This document shows positions 17,501 through 24,883 of a stretch of DNA of 64,000 nucleotides, in pieces (position 1 is the first letter of the stretch; every line of letters starts with the position of its first letter). Both the position numbers and the translations under genes were made by a program. This stretch comes from Paenibacillus sp. 1_12 (GTDB lineage: Bacteria; Bacillota; Bacilli; Paenibacillales; NBRC-103111): assembly GCF_900114475.1 (NCBI RefSeq), contig NZ_FOTE01000010.1:186001-250000 (forward strand), written 5' to 3'. A model generated the notes under the pieces. It did not search any database. It had not been told where the DNA came from and worked only from the letters and a program-made list of their open reading frames with translations.

Positions 17501-18029
17501 TACCAATGCTGCCCGCTTTTACATTTAAAGTATCCTGAGACGTTTCAAGAAGCATTGCATCTACACCAGCTTCAATCAGTGCTACAGATTGCTCATAGTA
17601 GCTGTCAACCAGCTCGTCAAAAGTGACGCCACCAGTTACGGAAAGTGTTTTGGTAGTTGGTCCAAGTGCACCTGCAACGTACCGCGGCCACTCCGGTGTG
17701 CTGAATTTGTTAGCTGCTTCTACGGCTAGCTTTGCAGCAATCAGATTCAACTCTCGGGCTCGATCTTGTAAATCATATTCAGCCAGAACGACACTAGTCG
17801 ATCCGAATGTATTCGTTTCGATAATATCAGCGCCTGCTGCAAAATAAGCCTCATGTATTTTCGAAATAACGTCAGGACGTGTAATGACCAAATATTCGTT
17901 GCATCCATCAAGGTCTTCACCACCAAAATCTTCTTCGGTTAGGTTTTCTTGTTGGATCATTGTGCCCATAGCACCGTCCAAAATCATAATTTTCTTCTTA
18001 AGCTGTTCTTCTAAAGCTATTTTGCCCAT
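14586..18029 (-). CDS. metH: cobalamin-dependent methionine synthase
   Basis: 1147 residues in the full MetH layout: homocysteine-binding zinc domain at residues 1-320 with IGLNCATGP and GGCCGTTPDHI; pterin-binding domain (residues 340-600, GERTNISGSRKFKRL and DINVQDTDIDEV); B12 cap and binding domain with TVKGDVHDIGKNLV (cobalamin-ligating histidine) near residue 725; and a C-terminal SAM-dependent reactivation domain ending in the EASVSAIVFAHPEARYFNV stretch. It makes methionine from homocysteine and methyl-tetrahydrofolate in the cytoplasm. The start is the ATG at 18029 with AAAGGAA 8 nt upstream; 29 extra upstream residues are unlike MetH. No SAM or cobalamin riboswitch was recognised upstream. 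Confidence 0.96.
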   Translation of the reverse strand: MGKIALEEQLKKKIMILDGAMGTMIQQENLTEEDFGGEDLDGCNEYLVITRPDVISKIHEAYFAAGADIIETNTFGSTSVVLAEYDLQDRARELNLIAAKLAVEAANKFSTPEWPRYVAGALGPTTKTLSVTGGVTFDELVDSYYEQSVALIEAGVDAMLLETSQDTLNVKAGSIGIRRAFETTGITLPLMISGTIEPMGTTLAGQNIESFYISLEHLKPISIGLNCATGPEFMRDHIRSLSELATTAVSCYPNAGLPDENGQYHESPESLAKKMGGFAEQGWLNIAGGCCGTTPDHIRAMAETLSQYKPREQAVSHLSAVSGIETVYIEDANRPYMVGERTNISGSRKFKRLMKEGKFEEGAEIARAQVKNGAYVIDINVQDTDIDEVYAMENFLKEVVKKVKVPLMIDSTYDHIIELGLKYSQGKAIINSINLEDGESKFEAILPLIHRYGAAVVMILIDERGQAVSRQAKMEVAERSYELLTKKYGMNPEDIIFDPNMFPVGSGDPQYIGSAVETIEGIRMIKEKFPECKTILGLSNISFGLPPAGREVLNSVYLYHCTKAGLDFAIVNTENLERYASIGDHEKELAEKLIFETNDDTLAEFVAHFREKKVDKKEKISNLTLEERLASYVVEGTKEGLVTDLDIAMNTYAPLDIINGPLMTGMAEVGRLFNNNELIVAEVLQSAEVMKASVSHLEPFMERADSAVKGTIMLATVKGDVHDIGKNLVEIILSNNGYKIINLGIKVPPDQIIEAFRREKPDAIGLSGLLVKSAQQMVITAQDLKTAGIDVPILVGGAALTRKFTKTRIAPEYEGVVLYAKDAMDGLDIANKLSDPIQKQQLIDELRDAMESDVKESGKKAETMPVLTRVLKSTIDRTLPVQVPPSLERRVIRDYPMSHVMPYINMQMLLGHHLGLKGKVDKLLADKDPKAIQLKETVDGILAEAQQEGIIRAHGMYQFFPAQSSGDDIFIYDKDDLTKVLQKFSFPRQQTEPFFCLADYLKSTDSGEMDYIGFMVVTAGHGISEKAQEWREKGDYLRSHALQSTALETAEALAERVHQMMRDVWGFPDPAGMTMGEMFGAKYRGQRFSFGYPACPNLDDQEQLFALLKPEDIGIELTEGSMMEPEASVSAIVFAHPEARYFNVDKV

Positions 18030-18190
18030 ACTAATCTTCCTTTCAACGGCAACCGTCCAATTGTAACCCTTAGTGTACCAGAAACCACCCATCATGAAAA
18101 GATAATGCGACCACAATCCCGATGAATCAAATAAAGTTCAAACAATTTACATTTTCTTATTATTCACATCGGAATTATCAATGAAACAGA

Positions 18191-18219
18191 TCGACAGAAG
18201 CATGAAATTCTATTATAAT
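18191..18219 (+). promoter_or_regulatory. sigma-A promoter for mtnD
   Basis: TCGACA (18191-18196), 17 nt, and a perfect TATAAT (18214-18219) stand about 40 bp before the start codon of the acireductone dioxygenase gene. No riboswitch-like leader fits in the short space. Confidence 0.65.
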
Positions 18220-18261
18220 GTAGCTTAGAAACTTATTAAGGGTAAAGAAAGAGGGATGACC

Positions 18262-18804
18262 GTGGCTGAAATCCGTATTCGCAATACTAATGAACGCATC
18301 TCTGGTGAAAGTAACGTTCAAGCATTTTTGGAAAAGCAGGAAGTACTTTACGAACATTGGAATGCTGGCAAGCTTCCTGCAGAATTGCAAGAAAAATTCA
18401 TATTGTCCGATGAGAATAAAGCGCAAATTCTATCGACATTTGACGAAGAAATTCAAGAAATTGCGGCAAGACGCGGTTACAAAACATGGGATGTTATTGC
18501 ATTGTCCGAAGCAACACCTAATATCGAAGAGCTTCTAACAAAATTCGAACAGGTCCATACCCATACCGAAGATGAAGTACGTGCTATTGTTTCTGGCAAA
18601 GGCATTTTTATTATAAAAGGCACTGATGATGTAGGCTATTTCGACGTTGAATTGGAAGCAGGAGATGTTATTTCCGTTCCCGAGCACAAGGCTCACTTTT
18701 TCACGCTAATGGATAATCGCCAAATTGTCGCTATCCGATTGTTTATTGAAACTGATGGCTGGATTGCCCATCCATTTGCGGACGAATCCTTTCAAAAAGC
18801 ATAA
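18262..18804 (+). CDS. mtnD: acireductone dioxygenase
   Basis: 180 residues. Cupin fold with the metal-binding set VHTHTEDEVR (two histidines and a glutamate) near residue 98 and PEHKAHFFTL carrying the last histidine. It oxidises acireductone in the methionine salvage pathway; the metal, iron or nickel, decides between the salvage and the off-pathway products. The GTG at 18262 has GAGG 7 nt upstream and gives MAEIRIRN, the usual beginning; the ATG at 18256 touches the ribosome site. The other mtn genes are not in the window. It is divergent from metH, another methionine gene, which fits a shared theme. Confidence 0.93.
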   Translation: MAEIRIRNTNERISGESNVQAFLEKQEVLYEHWNAGKLPAELQEKFILSDENKAQILSTFDEEIQEIAARRGYKTWDVIALSEATPNIEELLTKFEQVHTHTEDEVRAIVSGKGIFIIKGTDDVGYFDVELEAGDVISVPEHKAHFFTLMDNRQIVAIRLFIETDGWIAHPFADESFQKA

Positions 18805-18835
18805 TCCGTTATCATCTATAAACACAATATGAACA

Positions 18836-18875
18836 AAACCCGTCAGCCTGTTACTCAGCGCTGGCGGGTTTTTGT
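18836..18875 (+). terminator. bidirectional Rho-independent terminator
   Basis: ACCCGTCAGC (18838-18847) pairs with GCTGGCGGGT (18860-18869) with one mismatch, followed by TTTTT on the plus strand and TTTTG on the minus strand. It lies between the convergent mtnD and HAD genes. Confidence 0.8.
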
Positions 18876-18897
18876 TATCCAATTAGACTTTTATACC

Positions 18898-19695
18898 TTA
18901 TGAACTTATGGAATCAATAACTCCTTGAATTTCACGTAAACTTGTGATCTCATAAGCAGGTATGATTTCGTCGTCTCTTTGTAAAGCATGTCGATTAATC
19001 CACATGTTGCGCATATGGATTCGGTTTGATCCCAAAATATCGGTTGTGAGCTTATCACCAATCATAACCGCTTCATCAGCTGAAACCTGAAGCAGGTCAA
19101 GGGAGTGATTAAAAATCGACGTAGCAGGCTTGCCTTCTCCGTGATTCCCTGATATAACAATATGGTCAAAATAAGGTGCAAGCTCAGGAACACCAGCCAG
19201 CTTTTCCTTCTGTAAATCAGGAGACCCGTTAGTTAAGAGCAACAGCTTATAGCTGCCTTTTAACTGATCCAGTACCTCGAACGTTTCCTCATATACAATG
19301 GGGCGACTGCGACGTTCCATTGGAAATCTTTCCCCAAGCTCATAGCCAAGCTTTGCATCTTCAATACCTAAAGCTTTAAGACCTCGGGTCCAAGATTCGG
19401 TACGATATTGAGGCGCAAGCTGCTCAAGCTTTCGAAAATTCTCGTTATCGCCTTCAGTAAAGTTAGCCCACAATCCTTCAAAAGGATTGATACCGATCAT
19501 TTTGGTAAAAGCAAAGGTGTCGTATGACTCATATAGTTTCCTCGCTTCTTGTCTTACCGCCTGCTCGAGTCTTTCAGGGTCTACATCCACTTGCTTTGCT
19601 GCAGCTAAACAAGTTGCTTGAAAAGCCTCTTTCACACTACGATCATCCCATAATAACGTATCATCCAAATCAAATAAAACTGCCTTAATAGCCAT
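18898..19695 (-). CDS. HAD-superfamily hydrolase (YjjG/subfamily IA type)
   Basis: 265 residues with the four HAD motifs: FDLDDTLLWDD (nucleophile aspartate) at residue 8, LLLTNGSPD (motif II), GEGKPATSIF (motif III lysine) and MIGDKLTTDILG (motif IV). The cap is helical, as in subfamily I. Relatives act on nucleotides or sugar phosphates; the substrate here is unknown. GGGAG lies 7 nt before the ATG at 19695. It follows the small membrane-protein gene by 15 bp and is probably co-transcribed with it. Confidence 0.88.
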   Translation of the reverse strand: MAIKAVLFDLDDTLLWDDRSVKEAFQATCLAAAKQVDVDPERLEQAVRQEARKLYESYDTFAFTKMIGINPFEGLWANFTEGDNENFRKLEQLAPQYRTESWTRGLKALGIEDAKLGYELGERFPMERRSRPIVYEETFEVLDQLKGSYKLLLLTNGSPDLQKEKLAGVPELAPYFDHIVISGNHGEGKPATSIFNHSLDLLQVSADEAVMIGDKLTTDILGSNRIHMRNMWINRHALQRDDEIIPAYEITSLREIQGVIDSISS

Positions 19696-19710
19696 TGAGC
19701 CTCTCCCTCT

Positions 19711-20220
19711 CTACTCCACCTTCAAAGGTACTGCATGATTAGCGGCGAATTCCTTCAGCCGCTCTGACATCGCCGAAATATCCATTCTGTGATAAAAACG
19801 TGTAAACGTCCACTTTACTTTGCTGCTATTCAGTGAAATGATTACAGAATCGGAAGATAATGCGATTTCTTTAATATCCGAAACAGGTACTCTCTTATCT
19901 CCAGTAAACCGACGGCTCCCCAGAAAATCTTTACCAATTTTAAGCTGCGGGCGTCTAACACCAAACATGAACAAACTCAGTAACATATAACTACCGCCTG
20001 TTAACCAGTACAAATATTCATCTTGATTCGTATTCTGAAAAGCAATAAAACAAAAAATACCTACGCAAAATAAAAATAATGATAGAGTCCAATTACGCCC
20101 CTTAATAGTAACCGAACCATCTGATACAGCTTGGCTGATCGTTGGCTTGCCATGTTTAGCCCTACTTTTGTTGACTACTTTCGTATTTTTCTTAACCATT
20201 CGTTCCCACTTGCGAGACAT
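19711..20220 (-). CDS. hypothetical membrane protein with two spans
   Basis: 169 residues. A very basic N-terminus (residues 1-45) precedes two hydrophobic spans (about 46-64 and 72-89), then a C-terminal soluble domain rich in strands with SDIKEIALSSDSVIISL and KVKWTFTRFYHRMD, which resembles a PH-like bacterial domain. AGGAG stands 7 nt before the ATG at 20220; an upstream in-frame TTG at 20226 sits too close. No function could be assigned. Confidence 0.65.
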   Translation of the reverse strand: MSRKWERMVKKNTKVVNKSRAKHGKPTISQAVSDGSVTIKGRNWTLSLFLFCVGIFCFIAFQNTNQDEYLYWLTGGSYMLLSLFMFGVRRPQLKIGKDFLGSRRFTGDKRVPVSDIKEIALSSDSVIISLNSSKVKWTFTRFYHRMDISAMSERLKEFAANHAVPLKVE

Positions 20221-20244
20221 AGGCAATCTCCTTTAATGTACGGG

Positions 20245-21234
20245 CTACACTTCTCTTTTAAATTTTTCTATAAATCGGTACGGATAATCATCCTCAAGAG
20301 CACTAACAGCATCCAAGCGATTCCAATGATCTGTTGAAAGCTGCCAACCCGTGGCGCCCATGTTTTCATGGTATTGCTCCAACGTTCTTGCACCAAATAT
20401 GGGTGAAGTAATACCCTTTTTATGTATTAGCCAATTCAATGCTACCTGAACAGGTGTTTGTTCAACTTCAGATGCAACTGCAAGGACTTCCTCAAGAATT
20501 CGGAAGTTTTTCTCCGAGTTGCGTAATGCCCAGCTGCTTTCTCCAGCTTTAGCTGAAAGCCTTCCTTCTAGCGGAGCTTCACCTCGTGCATATTTACCGG
20601 ATAAGAACCCGCCACCAATAGGTCCCCAAGGAATGACACCTACATTTTCTTCTATACATAATGGAAGTACTTCCCTGTCCATCTGTCTGGACACCAGACT
20701 ATACTGGGGTTGATTGGAGATAAACCGAGCATATCGATGATGATCACTGACGCCAAGAGACTTCATAATTTGATACGCCAAAAAGTTGGAGCATCCGATG
20801 TATCTGACTTTTCCAGATGTCACCAAATCATCCAACGTACGCAAAGTTTCTTCAATCGGTGTAATTTGATCCCAGACATGCATTTGATATAAATCGATGT
20901 AATCCGTATTTAAACGTCGTAAGCTTGCTTCTACCCCGTCTAAAATATGCTTGCGTGACAAGCCGACATGATTTACATTATTCGCTGTTGCAAAACGTAC
21001 CTTCGTTGCCAAAATTACGTCTGAGCGGCGACCGCTGATTGCCTTCCCTACAATTTCCTCAGAACGTCCCGATACATACACATCCGCAGTATCCAAAAAA
21101 TTCCCGCCTTGATCCAGAAAATCGTGGATCATGGACGTTGAGTCTTCTTCGCTTGTTGTATTACCAAAGGTCATGGTACCTAAACACAGTTCTGATACCA
21201 CAACCCCGCTTTTACCCAATACTCGATAATGCAC
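20245..21234 (-). CDS. aldo-keto reductase
   Basis: 329 residues. The AKR tetrad is visible: Asp and Tyr in FLDTADVYVSGRSEE, Lys in VILATKVRF and His in DLYQMHVWD. The NADPH-binding end is present (SPIFGARTLEQYHEN, AKR motif near residue 285). These enzymes reduce aldehydes or ketones; the substrate is unknown, though YqkF/YdhF-like general stress reductases are close in length. The GTG at 21234 has AGGGG about 9 nt upstream and gives MHYRVLGKSG, the standard beginning. It follows the small DUF896 gene by 18 bp. Confidence 0.9.
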   Translation of the reverse strand: MHYRVLGKSGVVVSELCLGTMTFGNTTSEEDSTSMIHDFLDQGGNFLDTADVYVSGRSEEIVGKAISGRRSDVILATKVRFATANNVNHVGLSRKHILDGVEASLRRLNTDYIDLYQMHVWDQITPIEETLRTLDDLVTSGKVRYIGCSNFLAYQIMKSLGVSDHHRYARFISNQPQYSLVSRQMDREVLPLCIEENVGVIPWGPIGGGFLSGKYARGEAPLEGRLSAKAGESSWALRNSEKNFRILEEVLAVASEVEQTPVQVALNWLIHKKGITSPIFGARTLEQYHENMGATGWQLSTDHWNRLDAVSALEDDYPYRFIEKFKREV

Positions 21235-21252
21235 GCAACGATTCACCCCTAA

Positions 21253-21465
21253 TTAATTGTGTTGTTTCGAGTCACCATCCGATTGATCCTCATCGACAAA
21301 TTTAATTGTCTCCAACTGATTGCGAAGAGAGCCCTTAAAAGCTTCTATATAACGTTTACGAAGCTCATTACGTTCTTCCAGCTCATCATCTGTCAGACCT
21401 ACTGTTTTGGCCTTGCGTGCCAATTCATTGATCCGTTTAATATATGGCTCTGTTCCATTATCCAT
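21253..21465 (-). CDS. ynzC: DUF896/YnzC-family protein
   Basis: 70 residues. The family signature is KRINELARKAKTVGLTDDE, then ELRKRYIEAFKGSLRNQLE, matching the short helical DUF896 proteins of Bacillus (YnzC, YneF-like group). The function is not known; the B. subtilis gene belongs to the SOS operon with yneA and yneB. GGGAGG is 7 nt before the ATG at 21465. Here it follows the YneA-like gene by 150 bp, with no yneB-type resolvase between them. Confidence 0.9.
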   Translation of the reverse strand: MDNGTEPYIKRINELARKAKTVGLTDDELEERNELRKRYIEAFKGSLRNQLETIKFVDEDQSDGDSKQHN

Positions 21466-21618
21466 GTGAATCCTCCCGATCTTATACAAAAATGCTTGTT
21501 AAATGCATCAAAGTATACTTTGACATTATGGAATAGCATTGTCAAGAGTTAAGGAGGTGTTCGTAATAATTCTCAGAGCTAGAACGACAAAACCGACATA
21601 CAAAATTAAAAATTATAC

Positions 21619-21999
21619 TTAAGGTAGTCTAAGTCTTTGTCCTTCTTGAAGTATGCTTGATTTTAATCCATTCAACTTCTTAAGGTTGTAAATATATTCA
21701 CGGACATCCTGTCCATTATGTACATGCATAGTGGCAATCGACCATAAAGTATCGCCCTTAACGATTTCAACTGAATATTCAATAGGCGTGTTATCCGAGG
21801 AAGCATACGCATCCTGATCCCCACCAAGCAATGAAACAAACAAGCTGATCAAGAGTATGATGACCGCCAATGCGAACAAACCTGTATATCTCAGAAGTAT
21901 TTTTTGAATAGGAATAATGGAAACGTAACGAAAAGGATAGTCACACGTTTCCTTCGAAATAGGATCTCTCTTTGATAACAGTTGTTCATTCATGTACAT
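21619..21999 (-). CDS. yneA: YneA-like LysM membrane protein, SOS cell division inhibitor candidate
   Basis: 126 residues. An N-terminal cytoplasmic segment, one membrane span at about residues 34-56 and a C-terminal LysM domain (YSVEIVKGDTLWSIATMHVH). B. subtilis YneA has the same layout and delays division during DNA damage; the sequence resemblance is mainly structural. The ATG at 21999 has GGGGG 7 nt upstream; in-frame codons further out to 22059 lie in the promoter and LexA box. It is divergent from lexA, as in B. subtilis. Confidence 0.85.
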   Translation of the reverse strand: MYMNEQLLSKRDPISKETCDYPFRYVSIIPIQKILLRYTGLFALAVIILLISLFVSLLGGDQDAYASSDNTPIEYSVEIVKGDTLWSIATMHVHNGQDVREYIYNLKKLNGLKSSILQEGQRLRLP

Positions 22000-22010
22000 A
22001 ACAGCGCCCC

Positions 22011-22059
22011 CAAACATTTGTTCTGTTTTTAAAATAACACGAACAAATGTTTGTGTCAA
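22011..22059 (-). promoter_or_regulatory. yneA promoter with two LexA boxes
   Basis: The minus-strand promoter has TTGACA (22054-22059), 17 nt, and TATTTT (22031-22036). One LexA box, CAAACATTTGTTCG (22040-22053), fills the spacer. A second, AGAACAAATGTTTG (plus CAAACATTTGTTCT 22011-22024), lies in the leader just before the start codon. Confidence 0.85.
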
Positions 22060-22068
22060 TTGAAAATT

Positions 22069-22108
22069 AGAACTTATGTTTGTACGAACTCCGGTTCTAT
22101 GTTATACT
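22069..22108 (+). promoter_or_regulatory. lexA promoter with LexA boxes
   Basis: TTGTAC (22080-22085), 17 nt and TATACT (22103-22108). A LexA box CGAACTCCGGTTCT (22085-22098) is in the spacer and another, AGAACTTATGTTTG (22069-22082), covers the -35. Together with two boxes on the yneA side, this gives four boxes within 90 bp and points to autoregulation. Confidence 0.85.
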
Positions 22109-22143
22109 CTCACTAGTTATTACCAAGCATTGGAGTGATCCTA

Positions 22144-22767
22144 ATGAGTAAGCTATCCATTCGACAATTGGCAATCTTGGATTTTATTAAGAATGAAGTG
22201 AAAGATAAAGGATATCCACCTTCCGTTCGTGAAATTGGTGAGGCAGTTGGTCTAGCATCTAGCTCTACTGTACATGGACATTTAGAGCGATTGGAGAAAA
22301 AAGGACTTATTCGTCGCGATCCTACCAAGCCAAGAGCCATTGAAATTACGGACGGCTCTCTGACAGACGGCAGCAGCTTTGCATTATCTGTTGTTCGCGT
22401 ACCTTTGATCGGACGTGTTACTGCAGGTGTTCCTATCACTGCTACTGAAAATATCGAAGATTACTTCCCGCTTCCAAGTCATTATGTTGGCGATTACAAT
22501 GTGTTCATGTTGAGTATTGAGGGCAGCAGTATGATTGATGCCGGCATTAACGACGGGGATTACGTTATCGTCAGACAGCAGCAAACGGCCAATAACGGAG
22601 ATATCGTTGTCGCGATGACTGAAGATGACGAGGCTACTGTTAAGCGCTTCTACAAGGAAAAGGATCATATTCGTCTGCAGCCTGAGAATTCTACCATGGA
22701 ACCGATTCGTTTAAAAACCGTTACTATTTTAGGAAGAGTCGTAGGGTTGTTCAGAGACATTGTTTAA
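22144..22767 (+). CDS. lexA: LexA repressor
   Basis: 207 residues. N-terminal winged helix with [32 protein letters not shown]; the cleavage site Ala-Gly is in [11 protein letters not shown] at about residue 88-92; the catalytic serine is in [12 protein letters not shown] and lysine in [10 protein letters not shown]. It represses SOS genes and self-cleaves when RecA filaments form. GGAG lies 8 nt before the ATG at 22144; a GTG at 22135 lies in the ribosome site. Its promoter contains LexA boxes. Confidence 0.97.
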   Translation: MSKLSIRQLAILDFIKNEVKDKGYPPSVREIGEAVGLASSSTVHGHLERLEKKGLIRRDPTKPRAIEITDGSLTDGSSFALSVVRVPLIGRVTAGVPITATENIEDYFPLPSHYVGDYNVFMLSIEGSSMIDAGINDGDYVIVRQQQTANNGDIVVAMTEDDEATVKRFYKEKDHIRLQPENSTMEPIRLKTVTILGRVVGLFRDIV

Positions 22768-22785
22768 TCATCATGCAAATATTAA

Positions 22786-22827
22786 AGCTGACATCAGGAC
22801 TACCTTCCTGGCTGTCAGTTTTTTTTA
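22786..22827 (+). terminator. Rho-independent terminator after lexA
   Basis: CTGACA (22788-22793) pairs with TGTCAG (22813-22818), with an inner AGG/CCT, and a run of eight T (22819-22826) follows. Confidence 0.85.
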
Positions 22828-22854
22828 TGTGCAGTATACAAGCGCCTCTCTAAC

Positions 22855-22906
22855 ATAAAAAAGAAGCTTCCCCTCAGTAAAATTTCTACTTTTGGGAAGC
22901 TTCTTG
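22855..22906 (-). terminator. Rho-independent terminator after glnA
   Basis: AGAAGCTTCCC (22862-22872) pairs with GGGAAGCTTCT (22894-22904) as an 11-bp stem. On the minus strand a TTTTTTA run follows. It ends the hflX-ynbB-glnR-glnA transcript. Confidence 0.85.
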
Positions 22907-22958
22907 CACAATTGTTTATTCAAAGAGAATTATAATGATTCACATGAGGATACAAATC

Positions 22959-24296
22959 TTAGTAAAGCGTCAAGTACTGCTCGCGCTCCCAAGCATGAAC
23001 CTGAGTTCTGTAGATATCCCACTCGATCTCTTTAAGCTCAATAAAGTGAGCCAAAGCGTGGTCACCTAGTGCATCACAAATCACATCATCACGCAGCATC
23101 TCTTCCAACGCAACCTTGAGATTAACCGGAAGACTTGGGATCCCTTGATCTTCGCGCTCTTCCTCCGTCATAACATAAATGTTCCGATCTGTAGGGGGAG
23201 GAAGTTGCATCTTGTTCTTGATTCCGTCAAGTCCGGCTTTTAGCATTACAGCTAACGCCAAGTATGGATTAGCAGCAGGATCGGGATTACGAACCTCGAC
23301 ACGAGTACTTAAGCCTCTGGACGCAGGAATACGAATCATCGGACTCCGATTGCTGGCAGACCAAGCAACATAACAAGGAGCTTCGTAACCAGGAACCAGA
23401 CGTTTGTATGAGTTTACGGTTGGGTTGGTAATAGCTGCAAACGCACGAGCATGGCGTAAAATGCCTGCCATATAGTATCTTGCTGTTGCACTTAAGCCCA
23501 GCTTGTCATTTTCATCATAAAATGTATTCGTGGAACCATTAAACAACGACTGGTGAGCATGCATACCAGATCCATTCACACCGAACAATGGTTTTGGCAT
23601 AAATGTAGCATGCAAACCATGCTGTCTGGCAACGGTTTTGACAACCAGTTTGAACGTTTGAATTTGATCGGCTGCTTTGATCGCATCCGCATATTTAAAA
23701 TCGATCTCATGCTGACCTGGAGCTACTTCATGGTGAGAAGCTTCAATCTCAAATCCCATTTCCTCCAACGTCAGTACGATTTCACGACGGCAGTTCTCAC
23801 CAAGATCCATAGGAGCCAAGTCAAAATATCCGCCTTGATCATTCAATTCCATAGAAGGATTGCCATTCTCATCGGTTTTGAACAGGAAAAATTCTGGCTC
23901 TGGTCCTACATTCATAGCTGTGAAGCCCATATCTGCGGCTTCCTTCAACGCATTTTTCAAGATACCGCGCGGATCTCCAGGAAAAGGTCTTCCATCCGGC
24001 AAGTAAATATCGCAGATTAAACGAGCTATGCGATCTTCAACAACCCATGGAAAAATAACCCAGGTACTAAGATCAGGATATAGATACATGTCGGATTCTT
24101 CAATACGAACATAACCTTCAATAGAAGAACCATCAAACATCATTTTGTTATCCAATGCTTTTTCCAGCTGGCTAATAGGAATCTCCACATTTTTGATCGT
24201 TCCAAGCAAGTCGGTAAATTGCAAGCGAATAAATCTTACATTTTGTTCCTTGGCTATCTTGATGATGTCCTCTTTTTTATAATTCTTTTCAGTCAC
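22959..24296 (-). CDS. glnA: glutamine synthetase type I
   Basis: 445 residues, the size of the short GSI-alpha enzyme of Firmicutes, without the adenylylation tyrosine loop. Visible motifs: [24 protein letters not shown] (beta-Grasp and latch region), [24 protein letters not shown] (metal binding), GMHAHQSL, and the glutamate flap region [15 protein letters not shown]. It makes glutamine from glutamate, ammonia and ATP. GTG at 24296 has GGAGG 10 nt upstream. It follows glnR by about 80 bp, as in B. subtilis, and is regulated by GlnR in that system. No clear GlnR box was seen in the 80-bp gap. Confidence 0.97.
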   Translation of the reverse strand: MTEKNYKKEDIIKIAKEQNVRFIRLQFTDLLGTIKNVEIPISQLEKALDNKMMFDGSSIEGYVRIEESDMYLYPDLSTWVIFPWVVEDRIARLICDIYLPDGRPFPGDPRGILKNALKEAADMGFTAMNVGPEPEFFLFKTDENGNPSMELNDQGGYFDLAPMDLGENCRREIVLTLEEMGFEIEASHHEVAPGQHEIDFKYADAIKAADQIQTFKLVVKTVARQHGLHATFMPKPLFGVNGSGMHAHQSLFNGSTNTFYDENDKLGLSATARYYMAGILRHARAFAAITNPTVNSYKRLVPGYEAPCYVAWSASNRSPMIRIPASRGLSTRVEVRNPDPAANPYLALAVMLKAGLDGIKNKMQLPPPTDRNIYVMTEEEREDQGIPSLPVNLKVALEEMLRDDVICDALGDHALAHFIELKEIEWDIYRTQVHAWEREQYLTLY

Positions 24297-24374
24297 GGTA
24301 CAAGTTCCTCCTTAAATTATGCGAACCATCTGCAATTTGGGGATATACACGTATTTCATTAAAAAGGAAAGCGC

Positions 24375-24788
24375 TTATTTTTTGAAAAATCTGGAAAGCT
24401 CGCCTTGGATCAATGACACCTGTCCCAATCGTTTACCTCCACCAAGCAGCTGCTGCTTTAACATCCGGTGAAGCTGTGAATCCGTCATTTCTCTGCGTTT
24501 AACTTCCGATTGCTCATTAAGAACAGTTGCATCCTCTGAATCCTTGGACATAGGCAGCAGCACTTGCTTAATTCCAGCGATATTCACGCCTTTCTCAATC
24601 AAGTCTTTTATTTCCAGCAATCGTTCTACATCATTAAAGGAATAGAGCCGCTGGTTACCGCCAGTCCGAGCTGGTATAATTAATTCATGTTGTTCATAAT
24701 ACCGAATTTGCCTAGCTGTTAAATCTGTCAACTTCATTACGATACCAATGGGGAATAACGCCATATTACGACGTATATCATCAGCCAC
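24375..24788 (-). CDS. glnR: MerR-family nitrogen regulator GlnR
   Basis: 137 residues. N-terminal MerR winged-helix MALFPIGIVMKLTDLTARQIRYYEQHELI, with the TARQIRYYE hallmark at about residue 24, then a long dimerisation helix and a short C-terminal tail (LSRFFKK) that in B. subtilis GlnR senses feedback-inhibited glutamine synthetase. It represses glnRA under nitrogen excess. GTG at 24788 has GAGGTG 7 nt upstream. The C-terminus is slightly longer than the 129-135 residues in relatives. Confidence 0.94.
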   Translation of the reverse strand: MADDIRRNMALFPIGIVMKLTDLTARQIRYYEQHELIIPARTGGNQRLYSFNDVERLLEIKDLIEKGVNIAGIKQVLLPMSKDSEDATVLNEQSEVKRREMTDSQLHRMLKQQLLGGGKRLGQVSLIQGELSRFFKK

Positions 24789-24823
24789 GACTCATCACCT
24801 CTGTGTACTTAAAACCTATCCTC

Positions 24824-24852
24824 ATTTTACTCTTCCTACATAAATGTGTCAA
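24824..24852 (-). promoter_or_regulatory. sigma-A promoter in front of glnR
   Basis: On the minus strand a perfect TTGACA (24847-24852), 17 nt and TAAAAT (24824-24829). It lies in the 95-bp gap between ynbB and glnR and would drive glnR-glnA separately from the hflX-ynbB part. A GlnR box matching TGTNAN7TNACA was not found with confidence. Confidence 0.7.
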
Positions 24853-24883
24853 GTTATGTTAGGTTCATGCAAAGTATAAGTCA

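Noticed and set aside
18030-18255. SAM or cobalamin riboswitch ahead of metH
   Set aside because: No conserved riboswitch core or antiterminator pairing was recognised in the 230-bp divergent region; a simple promoter pair explains it.
23553-24020. 155-residue plus-strand frame opposite glnA
   Set aside because: Antisense shadow of a well-conserved gene, no ribosome site.
24297-24374. GlnR operator in front of glnA
   Set aside because: No TGTNAN7TNACA-like site was seen in the short gap, so no box was annotated although regulation by GlnR is likely from family knowledge.
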